Positions 8,511 through 10,532 of a DNA stretch of 10,532 nucleotides are shown here, piece after piece (the stretch's first letter is position 1; every line of letters starts with the position of its first letter). A program made the translations under genes and the position numbers. The stretch covers positions 1 to 10,532 of the forward strand of contig CAZRGV010000179.1 of assembly GCA_964599655.1 (NCBI GenBank), in the 5' to 3' direction. Under the pieces are notes generated by a model that saw only the letters and a program-made list of their open reading frames with translations, searched no databases and was not told where the DNA came from. This DNA comes from CAZRGV01 sp964599655. Its GTDB lineage: Bacteria > Planctomycetota > Planctomycetia > Isosphaerales > Isosphaeraceae.

Positions 8511-8769
8511 GATCTCGGCACGTGACCCCGGTGGTTCCGCCTCGGACTGGGGTCTCGGCACGAGACCCCAGCCACCCCAGCCAACCCGGTCACACGACTG
8601 GTGGGGGTCTCGACACGTGACCCCGGTGGTTCCGCCTCGGACTGGGGTCTCGGCACGAGACCCCAGCCAACCCGGTCACACGACTGGTGGGGGTCTCGGC
8701 ACCTGACCCCGGTGGTTCCGCCTCGGACTGGGGTCTCGGCACGAGACCCCAGCCAACCCGGTCACACGA
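8511..8769. repeat. Three-copy tandem repeat (95, 86 and 78 bp) with alternating perfect and imperfect hairpins
   Basis: Copies span 8511-8605, 8606-8691 and 8692-8769 (the last is cut short on its right). They differ by only three substitutions, all in the first 12 bases of a unit, plus nine extra bases in copy 1, where the ccaccccag at about 8572-8580 is a local duplication. Each copy contains a perfect palindrome with arms CTGGGGTCTCG and CGAGACCCCAG around a GCA loop, at 8547-8571, 8642-8666 and 8728-8752. About 40 bp before each lies a degraded version of the same core: GGGRTC and GACCCC arms at 8509-8529, 8604-8624 and 8690-8710, carrying a T:T mismatch. So the unit itself looks like two diverged half-units. 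The array sits between two convergent genes. It resembles a BIME or REP-like intergenic element in architecture, but I do not recognise a named family. Peptides read through it are not genes. Confidence 0.9.
8547..8752. terminator. Possible bidirectional termination zone formed by three identical hairpins
   Basis: Three identical 25-base hairpins (11-bp stem, 3-base loop) lie downstream of both the plus-strand esterase and the minus-strand ceramidase-like gene. Being palindromic, they fold the same way in transcripts from either side. They lack T tails, so intrinsic termination is uncertain; RNA 3'-end protection or blocking of read-through are alternatives. This role is inferred from position only. 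Confidence 0.3.
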
Positions 8770-8832
8770 ATCGATCAACGTGTTTCTGCGCGACTTCTTT
8801 GGGCCTCAGTCGCGACTCGGCCAACCCGGCGT

Positions 8833-10146
8833 TCACTTCTTGGCGGGATGCTTCGAGAACGTCTCGAAGACGTCGCCCACCACGCGATCGGCCAGCCGAT
8901 CCAGCTCGCGGTAGAGGACCGCTTCCGCCTCGGGCCGCAACCGCGACTGGCCCGGTTCGTAGCCGCCGACCTTGTGCGCCTCGGCCGTCGCGATGTAGCC
9001 GATGTTTCCGTTCGCGTAGCCGACCACGATCGGAATCGCCCGGTCGCCGATCGCCCGTTCCATCGTGAACCCGTACTCGACCATCGGCTCTCCTGGCATC
9101 GTCAGGAGCAGATACGGGCCGATCTTGATCGCTTGCAGCTCGGCGCGCACGGGCCCTTCCTTGCCCGGCAGCACCACGATTTCCCGGGCGCATCGAATCC
9201 GGTAATGCGACGCGCGCCGCCGCAACTCCTCGCGAATCACGCTCCTCGCCAGCGCCCGAACGGTGGCCCCTCCCAGGTCGGCGCCGGCCCATCGGATGTC
9301 GGCCTCGTCGGCGCAGCGATACGGATCGCCCGGCAGATTCGGCCGGATGTCCCCCGCGCAGCCTTGAAGAAAGAGCGGCGTGGTCTTGCCCTCATAGGCC
9401 CGCTCGACAAACCGCCGCGCCTCGCCCGGAAAATCGGCGCTCAGCTTGGGATAGCCGTGCGGGTACGGTTCCGACGCGTCATCGCCCCACGTGAAGAAGC
9501 AGGGGTGGCAAACCGCGTGCATCACCACGGCCAACGGCGTGAGGCTCTGGCCGTCGTCGAACCGCAGCACGCGGACCCTCGGGTCATTCGGGCCGTCCGG
9601 GTTGAGCCGGACCACCGCCTTGCCGTTGTAGACCTTGCGACGGTTGATCCCAAACCCGATCCGGTCCTCACCGTAGCCGATCGACACCGTGCGAAGCCCC
9701 TTCGCCGCCTCGCCCGCCGCGCTCACGATCTTCTCCACGGTCGCCTCGGCCCAGTCGGAATTCTCCTCGAAGCCGGGCCCCGAATGGTTGTGCGAAACGG
9801 CCACGAGGATATTCTCCTCAGGCACTCCGGCCGACCCGGCGATCCCCTTGCGAAGGGCCTCCACCATCGAGTCCCACGCCGCCAGCAGGTCGAGCGTCAC
9901 GATCGACGCTCGGGTCTTGCCGTCGTCGAGAACCAGGACGGCCGCTTCCAGCGGGTCGCGGGCGCCGTGCACGTCTCGCACGTGCCCCACCGCCCGGGTC
10001 ACCCCCTTCGGCGTGATCTCCACCTTGGCCACCCCGGCCCGAAGGTTCGACTCGACCGGAAAGCCCATCTCATCGGCCCGCCCCGTCGTCGACCCGGCGA
10101 GAATCCCGACCGACACCACCATCGCGAACATGCGCCTCGCGAGCAC
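8833..10146 (-). CDS. Secreted neutral/alkaline ceramidase-family protein with altered catalytic box
   Basis: A 437-residue exported protein related to the N-terminal domain of neutral non-lysosomal ceramidases, zinc-dependent amidases. GTG 10146 is the start: AGGAGG lies six bases upstream (10158-10153), and the first residues (LARRMFAMVVSVGILAG, ending TTGRA) make a good signal peptide. The mature part starts with RAGVAKVEITP, a family hallmark. Candidate metal ligands are His119 and His121 in SHNHSGPG, His214 in CHP, Glu353 in MPGEP and Tyr384 in NGNIGY. The amidase box reads CAGDIRPNLPG, with Arg268 where characterised ceramidases have the nucleophilic Ser of GDVSPN. The protein is also much shorter than true ceramidases (around 650 residues or more) and lacks their C-terminal domain. 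Ceramide hydrolysis is therefore doubtful; another hydrolase activity on an envelope or environmental substrate is more likely. It converges on the esterase gene and may share a transcript with the gene to its right. Confidence 0.88.
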   Translation of the reverse strand: MLARRMFAMVVSVGILAGSTTGRADEMGFPVESNLRAGVAKVEITPKGVTRAVGHVRDVHGARDPLEAAVLVLDDGKTRASIVTLDLLAAWDSMVEALRKGIAGSAGVPEENILVAVSHNHSGPGFEENSDWAEATVEKIVSAAGEAAKGLRTVSIGYGEDRIGFGINRRKVYNGKAVVRLNPDGPNDPRVRVLRFDDGQSLTPLAVVMHAVCHPCFFTWGDDASEPYPHGYPKLSADFPGEARRFVERAYEGKTTPLFLQGCAGDIRPNLPGDPYRCADEADIRWAGADLGGATVRALARSVIREELRRRASHYRIRCAREIVVLPGKEGPVRAELQAIKIGPYLLLTMPGEPMVEYGFTMERAIGDRAIPIVVGYANGNIGYIATAEAHKVGGYEPGQSRLRPEAEAVLYRELDRLADRVVGDVFETFSKHPAKK

Positions 10147-10152
10147 GTTGCA

Positions 10153-10158
10153 CCTCCT
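10153..10158 (-). promoter_or_regulatory. Strong ribosome binding site of the ceramidase-like gene
   Basis: AGGAGG on the minus strand, six bases before GTG 10146. It decides the start in favour of this GTG over an upstream in-frame start near 10218 and the internal ATG codons, and it gives a complete signal peptide. Confidence 0.8.
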
Positions 10159-10317
10159 CGGCTCCAGACAACCCGTTCGTGAACCTCGACGGTCGGGCTC
10201 GTCGCCCCGTCGTCGCATCGTTCCATCGCGCCAAGGCCCGTTTCGAGCGCGGACCGCTTCACTCTATCCCGGCCCGAGCGCCGCTTCCATCCGCGGCCCT
10301 GGGCGACGCCCCCGGAA

Positions 10318-10532
10318 TCACGACGAGCGAAGAAGATACGTCAGGATCGCCGTGCCCGTGCTCCCGACGATCAAGGGGCCCAAAATGTTGGCCCATCGCG
10401 TGATCTGTCCAACCGGCGACGTATCCAGATGCTTCGACTTGAGCCAGGCCGCGATCGCCGGCTCGGAAAGGTGCGACGACCGCTGGGCCATCGTCCGCGC
10501 CCGCGACCGGAGCAGGATGATGATCGGCAGGT
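10318..10532 (-). CDS. C-terminal part of an unrecognised, probably membrane-anchored protein (partial)
   Basis: An open minus-strand frame enters from the right edge and ends at TGA 10320-10318, giving 70 visible residues. It begins LPIIILLRSRARTMAQ, passes through a polar stretch (SEPAIAAWLKSKHLDTSP) and ends with a hydrophobic segment, WANILGPLIVGSTGTAIL, followed by TYLLRSS. The final segment looks like a transmembrane helix close to the C-terminus, and the first visible residues may be the end of another helix or a buried strand. Codon use is GC-rich like the neighbouring genes, and no competing frame is better. I do not recognise the family. It lies 171 bp upstream of the ceramidase-like gene on the same strand, so the two could be co-transcribed, but the spacing is also enough for a separate promoter. 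Confidence 0.6.
   Translation of the reverse strand, partial: LPIIILLRSRARTMAQRSSHLSEPAIAAWLKSKHLDTSPVGQITRWANILGPLIVGSTGTAILTYLLRSS

Noticed and set aside
8511..8769. CRISPR array
   Set aside because: There are only three units, the sequence between the palindromes is itself identical between copies rather than unique spacers, and no cas genes are present.
8808..8817. Ten-base palindrome AGTCGCGACT after the ceramidase-like gene
   Set aside because: Too short and without a loop; expected by chance in GC-rich DNA.
8384..8914. Small overlapping frames with repeated peptides across the tandem repeat
   Set aside because: The peptide repeats simply translate the DNA repeat and appear in several frames on both strands.
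8848..10182. Plus-strand frame (444 codons) over the ceramidase-like gene
   Set aside because: Arg/His/Pro-rich shadow; the minus strand has a signal peptide, a strong ribosome binding site and family motifs.

Overview
The window looks like chromosomal DNA from a high-GC planctomycete, most likely near the Isosphaeraceae. This is inferred from base composition, the mixture of gene families (a secreted sialate O-acetylesterase-like protein, a short secreted neutral-ceramidase-like protein, an RND pump) and Gram-negative-type secretion signals. No rRNA, tRNA, transposase, integrase or CRISPR array is visible.

Layout from left to right. (1) A Wzx/MATE-like polysaccharide flippase gene lies on the minus strand, runs off the left edge and is interrupted by a 10-N assembly gap at 263-272. 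The apparent stop at 236 is an artefact of the gap size; the two sides join in frame if the gap is a multiple of three, including zero. (2) A 456-bp divergent intergenic region separates it from (3) a plus-strand pair encoding an RND-type efflux system: a lipoprotein periplasmic adaptor (1916-3355) and an HAE1-like inner-membrane pump (3452-6673). No outer-membrane channel gene follows. (4) On the same strand, with its own good ribosome binding site, is a secreted SASA-domain esterase (6820-8394). (5) A convergent intergenic region (8395-8832) carries an 11-bp GC hairpin followed by three copies of an 86-95 bp tandem repeat. Each copy contains a perfect 11-bp hairpin and a second, imperfect version of the same hairpin. 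(6) A secreted ceramidase-family protein (8833-10146, minus) keeps the metal-binding residues of the family but has Arg where the catalytic Ser of the amidase box is expected. (7) The C-terminal end of an unrecognised, probably membrane-anchored protein (10318 to the right edge, minus) lies upstream of it.

The adaptor and the pump clearly work together to export a substrate from the inner membrane or periplasm, presumably with a TolC-like channel encoded elsewhere. The other genes are single envelope or secreted functions, and nothing ties them to one pathway. I see no strong case for a new multi-gene system. The most unusual items are the repeat array between the convergent genes and the altered active site of the ceramidase-like protein.
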